Assembly (NCBI GenBank): GCA_036660615.1
Contig: JAVXAG010000097.1
Coordinates: 1-6,764 of the forward strand
Reading direction: 5' to 3'
Length of the DNA stretch: 6,764 nucleotides
Origin: JAVXAG01 sp036660615
Lineage (GTDB): Bacteria; Bacillota; Clostridia; Peptostreptococcales; Anaerovoracaceae
A model generated the notes under the pieces. It was not told the origin of the DNA. It saw only the letters and a program-made list of their open reading frames with translations, and ran no database searches. Position 1 is the stretch's first letter, and each line of letters begins with the position of its first letter. This document shows, in pieces, positions 1 through 4,587 of this stretch. The position numbers were made by a program, and so were the translations under genes.

Positions 1-53
1 ATTCTGTGAGCAAAATCGATATTTATTTTTTTTCGGTACTTAATTACAGCGAT

Positions 54-80
54 AACTGATAATGATTCTCATTATCAGTT
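54..80. promoter_or_regulatory. Fur-family operator (Fur box) upstream of the MurT/GatD-like operon
   Basis: A perfect inverted repeat has 12-base arms, AACTGATAATGA and TCATTATCAGTT, around a TTC centre. The inner 21 bases match the doubled 7-1-7 Fur consensus (TGATAAT-N-ATTATCA units) at 19 of 21 positions; only the two bases at 67-68 differ. PerR boxes (TTATAAT-type) and Zur boxes (TCGTAAT-type) fit less well, so Fur is the best guess within the family. A weak candidate promoter overlaps the site: TTCTCA at 66-71, an 18-base spacer, and CATAAA at 90-95. Binding of a repressor would then cover the -35 region. The site ends 44 bases before the start codon of the MurT-like gene. A gene beyond the left edge could share it. 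Confidence 0.8.
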
Positions 81-124
81 TCAAAATAGCATAAATTAGA
101 CTTAAAGAAGGAAAAGAGGAAAAA

Positions 125-1477
125 ATGAAATTTTATATCGCACTATGGTTTGCAAAACTAATCAATTTACTGATTAACATAATTGATAAGAGTCGTGGCT
201 CGAATTTTTCTGGAGAAAAGGCTCTCAAAATAGATCCTAATATGGTTGCACATTTTAAAGGAATAGATTTTTCAAAGGTTGTGTTTATCACTGGGACAAA
301 TGGAAAATCAACTACCACAAATCTCATAACTCATATTTTTAGGACTAATGGGAAAAAGGTTGTTGCCAATTTAGAAGGGGCAAACCTACTTTCAGGTATT
401 GCAACGATTTTGTCAAAGGAAGCTTCTATAACTGGAAAATTGAATGCAGAATTTTATTTCTTTGAAATAGATGAAAGGTATCTGCCAGTTGTGTACAAGC
501 AGTTGCCTGCCGAAAACATTATGATTACCAATTTACAAAAGGATCAAGTTCAAAGAAACGGAGATCCGGATTTCATATACAGAAAACTGACAAAGGCCAT
601 GGACAATAAAGCAAGACTTTTCTTAAATAATGAAGAACCTAGAACCAAGGCTTTTGATGACTTAGGCAAGGAAATAGTAACCTATGGTGTAGAAAAACAC
701 GCAGAATCTTTCACCAAGGACGATACTTTTCCTACTATGGCTTGTCCAAAGTGCAGACATAAAATAGTATTTGATTACTATAATAATGATGGGGTAGGTC
801 GTTTTCACTGCGAAAATTGTGGACATAAAAGTGATGATGTAGCTGACTATACCGTAACCGATGCAGATTTTGAAAATATGTCATTTAAGTTAGAAGGAAC
901 CACATTCAAGATGCCTTATGATTCTCCATATATGTGCTATAACTATGGGGGCGCATTGGCAATCGCAAAAGAAGTAGGTGGAATAAGTCCGGAGGAAGCG
1001 GCTGTTTCATTTGGACAGTTTAAAAATGTCGGTGGACGGTTTGAAATACTTAAATATAAGAATAAAACGATAAAATATATGAGAATAAAACAGGAAAATC
1101 CAGAGACTTTGCAGACTTGTATCAATGTAATGGCAGCAGACCAAAGCCCTAAGATGGTATGTCTTGGCTTATGCCCATTGATTGACTTAATACCACATTA
1201 TGCAAACTCTTTTTATGCTTATGATTGTGACTTAAAAAAGTTAGTGAATTCAAATGTAGAGAAGTATTTTTGCTTTTCTGATAAGGTTTGTTATGATACG
1301 GCAAATCGATTTATATATGAAGGTGTTGATAAATCTCTGATTTCTATTGCTGATACAGAGGCTGTAGATGTAATCTTCAAGGAGATAGAAAGTGTAGAAA
1401 CAGATAATATCTATTTGATTACCTGGATAAAAACTTTTACTCATATGAAAAAATATATTGAACAGGAGGGCAAATAA
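125..1477 (+). CDS. MurT-like Mur ligase family protein (DUF1727 C-terminal domain), amidotransfer aspartate replaced
   Basis: MurT is the ligase subunit of the MurT-GatD complex, which amidates D-glutamate of lipid II at the cytoplasmic face of the membrane. The protein (450 aa, close to the usual ~440) shows the whole family layout: a conserved N-terminal segment ending SGEKALKIDP (about 29-38), the P-loop GTNGKSTT (57-64), EGAN (84-87), FEIDE (113-117), a four-Cys zinc ribbon (C207, C210, C229, C232) inside the central domain, and a DUF1727-type C-terminus from about 300 (GGRFE, 303-307). Differences from S. aureus MurT: FFRDQ reads LQKDQ, KNPAGMN reads QENPETL, and the DGRD loop that carries catalytic Asp349 aligns to H358-Y-A-N361. 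ATG 125 has GAGG five bases upstream. The stop overlaps the next start (TAATG). It is probably a divergent paralogue; amidation activity is doubtful. Confidence 0.88.
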   Translation: MKFYIALWFAKLINLLINIIDKSRGSNFSGEKALKIDPNMVAHFKGIDFSKVVFITGTNGKSTTTNLITHIFRTNGKKVVANLEGANLLSGIATILSKEASITGKLNAEFYFFEIDERYLPVVYKQLPAENIMITNLQKDQVQRNGDPDFIYRKLTKAMDNKARLFLNNEEPRTKAFDDLGKEIVTYGVEKHAESFTKDDTFPTMACPKCRHKIVFDYYNNDGVGRFHCENCGHKSDDVADYTVTDADFENMSFKLEGTTFKMPYDSPYMCYNYGGALAIAKEVGGISPEEAAVSFGQFKNVGGRFEILKYKNKTIKYMRIKQENPETLQTCINVMAADQSPKMVCLGLCPLIDLIPHYANSFYAYDCDLKKLVNSNVEKYFCFSDKVCYDTANRFIYEGVDKSLISIADTEAVDVIFKEIESVETDNIYLITWIKTFTHMKKYIEQEGK

Positions 1478-2247
1478 TGGATACTATAAAAATTGCATGG
1501 ATGTTTCCTGACACTTTATATTTGCATGGCGATAGGGGAAATATTTTGGCATTGGAACGATTTGCCAAGTTAGCAGGACTCGAGTCTACTGTGGAAAAAA
1601 TTGATTTTAATTCTTCTATCTTTGAACCTATGAATTATGATATAATATATTGTCCATCTGGTGAAGTTAGTTCTTTTCCACAGATAATAGATTGGCTAGC
1701 TCCGTACAAGGAGAAATTAGTTGAATTTATAGATGCAGGCAAGATATTGCTTACGATTGGAACTACAATTTCTGTTTTTACTGACAAAGTGGTCAGAACT
1801 GATGGAAGTGAGTTTAATGGACTTGGAATTCTATCTGTGAAAACAGTTGAGAGAGAAGAAGTTTATGGAGATGATAACTATTTCGTATGCAAGGTAAACG
1901 GCAAGGAAATAGAGGCAATAGGGAATCAAATCCAAATGGTTGATTACGTTAGTGAAGTTGAATTGCCCTTTGCCCAGCTAAAATACGGTTTTGGCAATAC
2001 TGGTAGAGACACAATCGAAGGATTTAAGAAAAATAATTCTATATTTACTAACACTCTTGGGCCACTGCTTGTAACAAATCCAATGATTACAAAAGAGCTG
2101 ATAAAAATCATCGCTACTAATAAAGGAATCCAATTAGACGACTTTGTTGTGGATATGGACATTGAAGAAAAATCGTTTGCCACAAAAAAAGATTTTATTT
2201 TAAACAAAGTTACTAGACTTACGAACTGCAAAATCGCAGATAAATAA
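1477..2247 (+). CDS. GatD-like class I glutamine amidotransferase family protein lacking the Cys/His catalytic residues
   Basis: GatD normally hydrolyses glutamine and passes ammonia to MurT. The fold match is good: MFPD..YLHGDRGNILAL at the N-terminus (9-26) matches the GatD start, TDGSEFNGLGIL (108-119) follows the nucleophile elbow, GFGN is at 171-174 and GPLL at 195-198, and the length of 256 aa compares with about 243. The active site is not kept. In a gapless stretch, LTICGGYQ of S. aureus GatD aligns with LTIGTTIS (92-99), so the nucleophile Cys94 is Gly95. TYLHGP aligns with TNTLGP (191-196), so His189 is Leu194. GGGSDREQ aligns with CPSGEVSS. The frame is open throughout, so this is not a decayed pseudogene. 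The start overlaps the upstream stop by one base, with AGGAGG seven bases before it, indicating translational coupling and a likely complex with the MurT-like partner. A structural or ligand-binding role is possible. Confidence 0.83.
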   Translation: MDTIKIAWMFPDTLYLHGDRGNILALERFAKLAGLESTVEKIDFNSSIFEPMNYDIIYCPSGEVSSFPQIIDWLAPYKEKLVEFIDAGKILLTIGTTISVFTDKVVRTDGSEFNGLGILSVKTVEREEVYGDDNYFVCKVNGKEIEAIGNQIQMVDYVSEVELPFAQLKYGFGNTGRDTIEGFKKNNSIFTNTLGPLLVTNPMITKELIKIIATNKGIQLDDFVVDMDIEEKSFATKKDFILNKVTRLTNCKIADK

Positions 2248-2277
2248 CATTAATTGAACTACTAATTTCAGAATTCT

Positions 2278-2317
2278 ACATTTCCTTGAAAAAGCAATGG
2301 AATGTGTGATATATAAT
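2278..2317 (+). promoter_or_regulatory. Candidate promoter with overlapping imperfect dyad, upstream of the 95-aa protein gene
   Basis: TTGAAA at 2286-2291, an 18-base spacer and TATATA at 2310-2315 form a sigma-A-like promoter. A TG one base before the -10 (2307-2308) makes it extended; TATAAT at 2312-2317 is an alternative register. The transcript would have a very short leader before GGAGG at 2324-2328, which lowers confidence. An imperfect dyad (arms 2278-2288 and 2295-2305, 9 of 11 positions complementary) covers the -35 and part of the spacer and could be an operator. It has no T-run, so it is not an obvious terminator for the preceding operon. Confidence 0.4.
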
Positions 2318-2334
2318 ATTTATGGAGGTACAGA

Positions 2335-2622
2335 ATGGCATTTTTTGACAAATTAACTGACATTGTTTCAAACGTTGGAGACAAAGCAAATGACGTGATT
2401 GAAACTACAAAATTAAAATCAAAGATTTCTGGTGAAAAAAAAGCAATAGAATTAGAACTTGTAAAAGTTGGACAGATGTACTATGAGGAATTTAAAAATG
2501 GTACAGAGGTACCAGAAGCAGTTATTGACATCTATAACAGAGTCACTGCCCACTATGAAGTTATTGCTGAAACTGAAAAAACATTGGAATTATATAGCAA
2601 CCCAACTATAATCGGCAACTAA
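2335..2622 (+). CDS. Small helical (coiled-coil-like) protein of unknown function, 95 aa
   Basis: The gene starts at ATG with GGAGG at 2324-2328, six bases upstream. The product begins MAFFDKLTDIVSNVGDKAND, an amphipathic start, followed by TTKLKSKISGEKKAIELELVKVGQMYYEEF (about 24-53) and a second helical region to about residue 86. No signal peptide, membrane segment or catalytic motif is visible. The N-terminal pattern (MAFF.KL, TTKL.SKIS.E, G..YYE) resembles Clostridia proteins that usually carry a C-terminal zinc ribbon (CxxC pairs). Here the protein ends without any cysteine, at SNPTIIGN. It lies 87 bases after the GatD-like gene with its own candidate promoter and terminator, so it is probably a separate transcription unit. 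Function is not known; a small cytosolic helical adaptor is only a guess. Confidence 0.75.
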   Translation: MAFFDKLTDIVSNVGDKANDVIETTKLKSKISGEKKAIELELVKVGQMYYEEFKNGTEVPEAVIDIYNRVTAHYEVIAETEKTLELYSNPTIIGN

Positions 2623-2653
2623 TCTATGGGTGGAATAATTAATACATAAAATG

Positions 2654-2688
2654 TATCGGGCAGTAATTACTCTGCCTGATATTTTTTT
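2654..2688 (+). terminator. Rho-independent terminator after the 95-aa protein gene
   Basis: A 10-bp stem (TATCGGGCAG with CTGCCTGATA, one G-T pair) closes an 8-base loop and runs into seven Ts (2682-2688). It lies 32 bases after the stop codon. On the minus strand the hairpin is followed only by ACATTTT, so it is mainly a rightward terminator. Confidence 0.85.
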
Positions 2689-2708
2689 GGATAACAGATA
2701 GAAGGCCT

Positions 2709-2787
2709 TTGTGATGGGGCATTTATCCCTAATTTAGGTTGAAAAACGCCCCTAATTCTCAGAAATGAAAAATTCGGGGCATCACAA
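2709..2787. other. Foldable spacer with nested inverted repeats (possible three-way junction RNA)
   Basis: Outer arms TTGTGAT (2709-2715) and ATCACAA (2781-2787) enclose two inner hairpins: CCTA/TAGG (2728-2731 with 2735-2738), and GCCCCTAATT (2748-2757) with AATTCGGGGC (2771-2780), which has one mismatch. The outer and larger inner stems abut directly at 2780/2781, as in a coaxial stack. A third GGGGC at 2716-2720 could compete for the GCCCC arm, allowing two alternative folds. A weaker pairing (AAGGCCTT near 2702-2709 with AAGGCTT near 2813-2819) may extend the outer stem. No known RNA family is recognised. Part of it probably works as the terminator listed separately. Confidence 0.4.
2742..2780 (-). 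terminator. Probable terminator of the leftward LysM gene
   Basis: Read leftward, GCCCCGAATT pairs with AATTAGGGGC (10 positions, one mismatch) around a 13-base loop, and is followed by G then five Ts (2746-2742). It begins 62 bases after the LysM stop codon. The large loop and short T-run make it weaker than the other terminators in the window. Confidence 0.55.
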
Positions 2788-2842
2788 TTGGATTTTCGGT
2801 TCTATTACTGCCAAGGCTTTTTTAATATTTAGCTACTATAAA

Positions 2843-3196
2843 TTATTTTGGGATGCAAAGTTCCGTACCGATAAGTAAATTATATGGATCGATGTTTTGA
2901 TTAGCTTTCATAATATCATCAAGTTTTACGTTGTGTTTTTTTGCGATTAGATATAATGTGTCGCCTGCCATAACTTCATGAACTATGCATTCGTAAGGCT
3001 TTTCTGGAGCTACTGGCAATTCAGACGGATCGCCTGGAATACAAAGTTTTGTTCCAATTCCAACATTATATGGGTTGGTAATTTGGTTAGCCTTCATCAA
3101 AAGACTTACTGGTAAGTCATATTTTTCAGCGATTGTATAAAGCGTGTCTCCTGGATTAACAGTATAAACATCAATACAAACAAGGGAATTGTTCAT
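2843..3196 (-). CDS. Two-LysM-domain protein without signal peptide, 117 aa
   Basis: LysM domains bind N-acetylglucosamine-containing glycans such as peptidoglycan. Two tandem copies fill almost the whole protein: about residues 10-54 (YTVNPGDTLYTIAEKY ... IGTKLCIP) and 72-116 (HEVMAGDTLYLIAKKH ... IGTELCIPK). They are joined by a Pro-rich linker (GDPSELPVAPEKP). The copies share GDTLY.IA.K, MKANQ, PYN and IGT.LCIP, so they arose by internal duplication. Each ends with a Cys in the same place (C52, C114). There is no hydrophobic leader: the N-terminus is MNNSLVCIDV. Export would need a non-classical route, or the protein acts inside the mother cell, as spore-coat LysM proteins do; that is inference. 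The start has AAGGTGG six bases upstream (complement of 3203-3209). The gene diverges from the M50 protease gene. Confidence 0.85.
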   Translation of the reverse strand: MNNSLVCIDVYTVNPGDTLYTIAEKYDLPVSLLMKANQITNPYNVGIGTKLCIPGDPSELPVAPEKPYECIVHEVMAGDTLYLIAKKHNVKLDDIMKANQNIDPYNLLIGTELCIPK

Positions 3197-3238
3197 AAGA
3201 TACCACCTTTCATTTTGAACATAAATGTCATATTTGTT

Positions 3239-3244
3239 ATTATA
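3239..3244 (-). promoter_or_regulatory. Candidate -10 element for the LysM gene
   Basis: A perfect TATAAT reads leftward at 3244-3239, 42 bases before the start codon. No good -35 is seen at 16-18 bases (only A-rich sequence), so the promoter may be weak, activator-dependent, or use another sigma factor. Confidence 0.4.
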
Positions 3245-3247
3245 CTA

Positions 3248-3276
3248 TTTCCAAAGGTGAGTTTTTGTGATAAAAT
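3248..3276 (+). promoter_or_regulatory. Candidate sigma-A promoter for the M50 protease gene
   Basis: TTTCCA (3248-3253, 4 of 6 to consensus), a 17-base spacer, and TAAAAT (3271-3276, 5 of 6) preceded by an extended TGA. Transcription would start near 3283, giving a leader of about 33 bases that holds the AGGGGG ribosome site (3301-3306). It lies back to back with the LysM -10. Confidence 0.5.
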
Positions 3277-3315
3277 ATAAAAATTATTCGGTATTTCGGA
3301 AGGGGGAAAAGACTA

Positions 3316-4032
3316 TTGAAAAGATTTTTTAATCCAGCAATATTAATTGTACTTGTAGCCATGGTTGTAAATGATGTGCTAGGTGGTAAATTTAGCGATC
3401 CTATGGCATGGTTAATGGATACACTTATGATGCTACCAGCTATTGTTATTGCATTATCATTCCATGAGTTCGCCCATGGATTTGTTTCATATAAACTGGG
3501 GGATCCTACTCCAAAGATTCAAGGTAGACTTACACTTAATCCAATTGCACATATGGATCCATTTGGATTCATAGCATTATTATTTGCAGGTTTTGGCTGG
3601 GGAATTCCTGTGGAAATTGATCCAAGATATTACAAGCATAGAAGACGTGATGAAGCATTGGTTGCAGTGGCAGGGGTCACTATGAATTTGCTTCTTGCTA
3701 TTGTATTCGCCTTTGTTATAAAGTTTCTGTTTATGTCAAACGGGGCTTGGCTATATGGGCAAATGGGGCAGGCAGTTATAGATATTTTGATTAATATCGT
3801 ATTTATTAACATTGTACTTATGGTATTCAACTTGTTGCCAGTACCACCACTTGACGGGTTTGGCATTGTCACACAAATATTCAAACTAGACACCAAGGAT
3901 TGGTATTGGAAGATTTACGACAAAGGTTTCCTAATCTTGTTAGTTTTGATAATTTTGGGAGTGACAGACAAGGTGATTTCACCACTAATACAAATGATAT
4001 ATGGACTTATCGTCAACGGTATAATCCTGTAG
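3316..4032 (+). CDS. Site-2 protease family membrane metalloprotease (peptidase M50)
   Basis: These are zinc proteases that cut substrates within the membrane. The catalytic motif HEFAH (H50, E51, H54) sits at the end of a hydrophobic segment, and the second zinc/active-site motif is NLLPVPPLDG (172-181, Asp180 the third ligand). Further family marks are GDPTPKIQGRLTLNP (62-76), HMDPFG (79-84) and GWGIPVEIDPRYY (94-106). Membrane segments lie at about 8-24, 36-58, 82-98, 115-140, 152-176 and 203-235. No PDZ or CBS domain is present, so it belongs to the short YwhC/Rip3-like group of about 200-240 aa; the substrate is not known. The TTG start is chosen because AGGGGG lies nine bases upstream and the next Met (residue 16) would remove half of the first membrane segment. 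The last seven codons and the stop fall inside a repeat found again at 4428. Confidence 0.92.
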   Translation: MKRFFNPAILIVLVAMVVNDVLGGKFSDPMAWLMDTLMMLPAIVIALSFHEFAHGFVSYKLGDPTPKIQGRLTLNPIAHMDPFGFIALLFAGFGWGIPVEIDPRYYKHRRRDEALVAVAGVTMNLLLAIVFAFVIKFLFMSNGAWLYGQMGQAVIDILINIVFINIVLMVFNLLPVPPLDGFGIVTQIFKLDTKDWYWKIYDKGFLILLVLIILGVTDKVISPLIQMIYGLIVNGIIL

Positions 4033-4057
4033 AAATGAAAATTTTATAATATGATAA
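4008..4057 (+). repeat. Direct repeat, copy 1 (3' end of the M50 gene and its downstream flank)
   Basis: Fifty bases that recur at 4428-4477 with a single difference (A4041 versus G4461) and an offset of exactly 420. This copy holds the last codons of the protease gene (ending VNGIIL and the TAG stop), then an AT-rich tail with TATAATATGATAA. It runs straight into the terminator stem. As it has the coding role, it may be the source copy. Confidence 0.95.
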
Positions 4058-4093
4058 TCAGGACTACCCGCTGAGCGGGTGGTCCTGATTTTT
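4056..4093 (+). terminator. Strong rho-independent terminator after the M50 gene
   Basis: Arms AATCAGGAC (4056-4064) and GTCCTGATT (4082-4090) are continued by a T-G pair and ACCCGC/GCGGGT, giving a 16-bp stem with a TGA loop, followed by a T-run to 4093. It begins 23 bases after the protease stop. The T-run overlaps the stop codon of the leftward small gene. On the minus strand the stem is followed only by ATTATCATATT, so leftward termination would be weaker. Confidence 0.95.
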
Positions 4094-4259
4094 ATTCGCC
4101 TTTGTTGTTTTTTTCTTGTTGCATAAATTTATCGTATAAATAACCAATAACAAACGAATTTGGAACAACGGCTGCAATAGCAATAAGTCCTGCGTTAATA
4201 GTAGTCAATGATATAATGAATATCAATCCTGCGGTTATTAAAGGTAGTGCAAATTTCAA
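4092..4259 (-). CDS. Small hydrophobic membrane protein, 55 aa, TTG start
   Basis: A leftward reading frame starts at TTG (4259-4257) with a near-perfect ribosome site, AAAGGAGG, ending nine bases before it (complement of 4269-4276). It ends at TAA (4094-4092). The product starts MKFALPLITAGLIFIISLTT, continues INAGLIAIAAVVPNSFVIGY, and ends in a charged tail (LYDKFMQQEKNNKGE). Residues 3-42 are almost wholly hydrophobic, enough for two short membrane helices with a turn near N22-A23, or one long helix. No known family is recognised. A promoter is visible upstream (4390-4418). The layout of hydrophobic core plus charged tail resembles many small membrane peptides, including some type I toxins, but no antisense RNA is evident, so no function is assigned. 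It lies between two direct repeats. Confidence 0.65.
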   Translation of the reverse strand: MKFALPLITAGLIFIISLTTINAGLIAIAAVVPNSFVIGYLYDKFMQQEKNNKGE

Positions 4260-4383
4260 TTTAATCGACCTCCTTTTTGTAAATATTTCACATCACTTAT
4301 ATAGAAACAACTTAGTATTTACATTTGCGGGCACATTAGTTGTTGTAGTATAAAAGCTAAAAGATGTATGTTACATAATCATC
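4260..4383 (-). promoter_or_regulatory. Leader of the 55-aa gene with interleaved complementary segments
   Basis: The leftward leader, about 124 bases if transcription starts near 4383, contains AACAACT (4344-4338) complementary to AGTTGTT (4312-4306), and TGTAAATA (4323-4316) complementary to TATTTACA (4285-4278). The pairs are interleaved, so they form either a pseudoknot or two exclusive hairpins. The second pair ends only two bases before the AAAGGAGG site and could affect translation. No known riboswitch is recognised. Together with 4384-4587 this is a gene-free stretch of more than 300 bases holding the leader, a promoter, the second repeat copy and the clpB control region. Confidence 0.4.
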
Positions 4384-4389
4384 ACCACT

Positions 4390-4418
4390 CTTATATCACA
4401 AATAAAATAGTAAAGCAA
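4390..4418 (-). promoter_or_regulatory. Sigma-A promoter for the 55-aa membrane protein gene
   Basis: Read leftward: TTGCTT (4418-4413, 4 of 6), a 17-base spacer, and TATAAG (4395-4390, 5 of 6) preceded by an extended TGA. The predicted start is near 4383. It lies just inside the second repeat copy, pointing away from clpB. Confidence 0.6.
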
Positions 4419-4427
4419 GCATAATAA

Positions 4428-4477
4428 TATCGTCAACGGTATAATCCTGTAGAAATGAAAGTTTTATAATATGATAA
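4428..4477 (+). repeat. Direct repeat, copy 2 (upstream of CIRCE and clpB)
   Basis: Matches 4008-4057 at 49 of 50 bases. Here the sequence is non-coding and sits directly before the CIRCE operator. Its AT-rich end supplies TATAAT (4465-4470) and the TGA of an extended -10 completed by TAAAAT (4475-4480). Identity stops sharply at both ends of the 50 bases. Confidence 0.95.
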
Positions 4478-4480
4478 AAT
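4465..4480 (+). promoter_or_regulatory. Candidate upstream -10 region for clpB (P1), partly within repeat copy 2
   Basis: Two overlapping choices are seen: TATAAT at 4465-4470, and TAAAAT at 4475-4480 preceded by TGA (extended -10). Neither has a good -35. A start near 4477-4487 would place CIRCE at or just after the transcription start, the usual place for HrcA repression. Confidence 0.4.
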
Positions 4481-4483
4481 AAA

Positions 4484-4510
4484 TTAGCACTCTAATGGTT
4501 AGAGTGCTAA
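4484..4510. promoter_or_regulatory. CIRCE operator (HrcA binding site)
   Basis: TTAGCACTC, nine spacer bases, GAGTGCTAA: a perfect match to the CIRCE consensus in both arms. HrcA, whose activity depends on GroEL, represses heat-shock genes from this site. It lies 77 bases before the clpB start codon. No CtsR box (tandem GGTCAAA-type heptamers) is seen nearby, so clpB is probably in the HrcA regulon here. Confidence 0.97.
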
Positions 4511-4517
4511 TTTTCTC

Positions 4518-4546
4518 TTTACTTTTTGTTTTAGAAGGTATAAAAT
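4518..4546 (+). promoter_or_regulatory. Candidate sigma-A promoter for clpB (P2), downstream of CIRCE
   Basis: TTTACT (4518-4523, 4 of 6), a 17-base spacer, and TAAAAT (4541-4546, 5 of 6). The predicted start near 4553 gives a leader of about 35 bases with GGGGGTG at 4576-4582. CIRCE lies immediately upstream of this -35, so HrcA would act on it less directly than on P1. Confidence 0.5.
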
Positions 4547-4587
4547 ACTTTTGAGATTAAATAAAATGTAAATTTGGGGGTGAAAAT

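Noticed and set aside
26..33. Run of eight Ts near the left edge as a terminator tail
   Set aside because: No GC-rich stem is visible before it within the window; only a weak AAAT/ATTT pairing is present. The bases to the left are not available.
54..80. The palindrome as a transcription terminator for an upstream gene
   Set aside because: The stem is AT-rich and followed by TTCAAAATAG, not a T-run. The fit to the Fur consensus is far better.
133..2231. Several leftward open frames inside the MurT-like and GatD-like genes (133-327, 943-1125, 1250-1444, 1944-2231)
   Set aside because: They are antisense to well-supported family genes, have no convincing ribosome site or recognisable protein pattern, and are typical shadow frames in AT-rich coding DNA.
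1477..2247. GatD-like gene as a pseudogene or a sequencing error at the active site
   Set aside because: The frame is intact over 256 codons, several separate motifs (nucleophile elbow, TYLHGP, GGGSDREQ) differ in register without indels, and the partner's aspartate is also replaced. A single error cannot explain this.
3630..3896. Leftward open frame of 88 codons inside the M50 gene
   Set aside because: It is the complement of conserved M50 motifs including NLLPVPPLDG, with no independent support.
4008..4477. The repeat-flanked block as an insertion sequence or transposon
   Set aside because: There is no transposase, no terminal inverted repeat, and a 50-bp duplication is far longer than normal target-site duplications.
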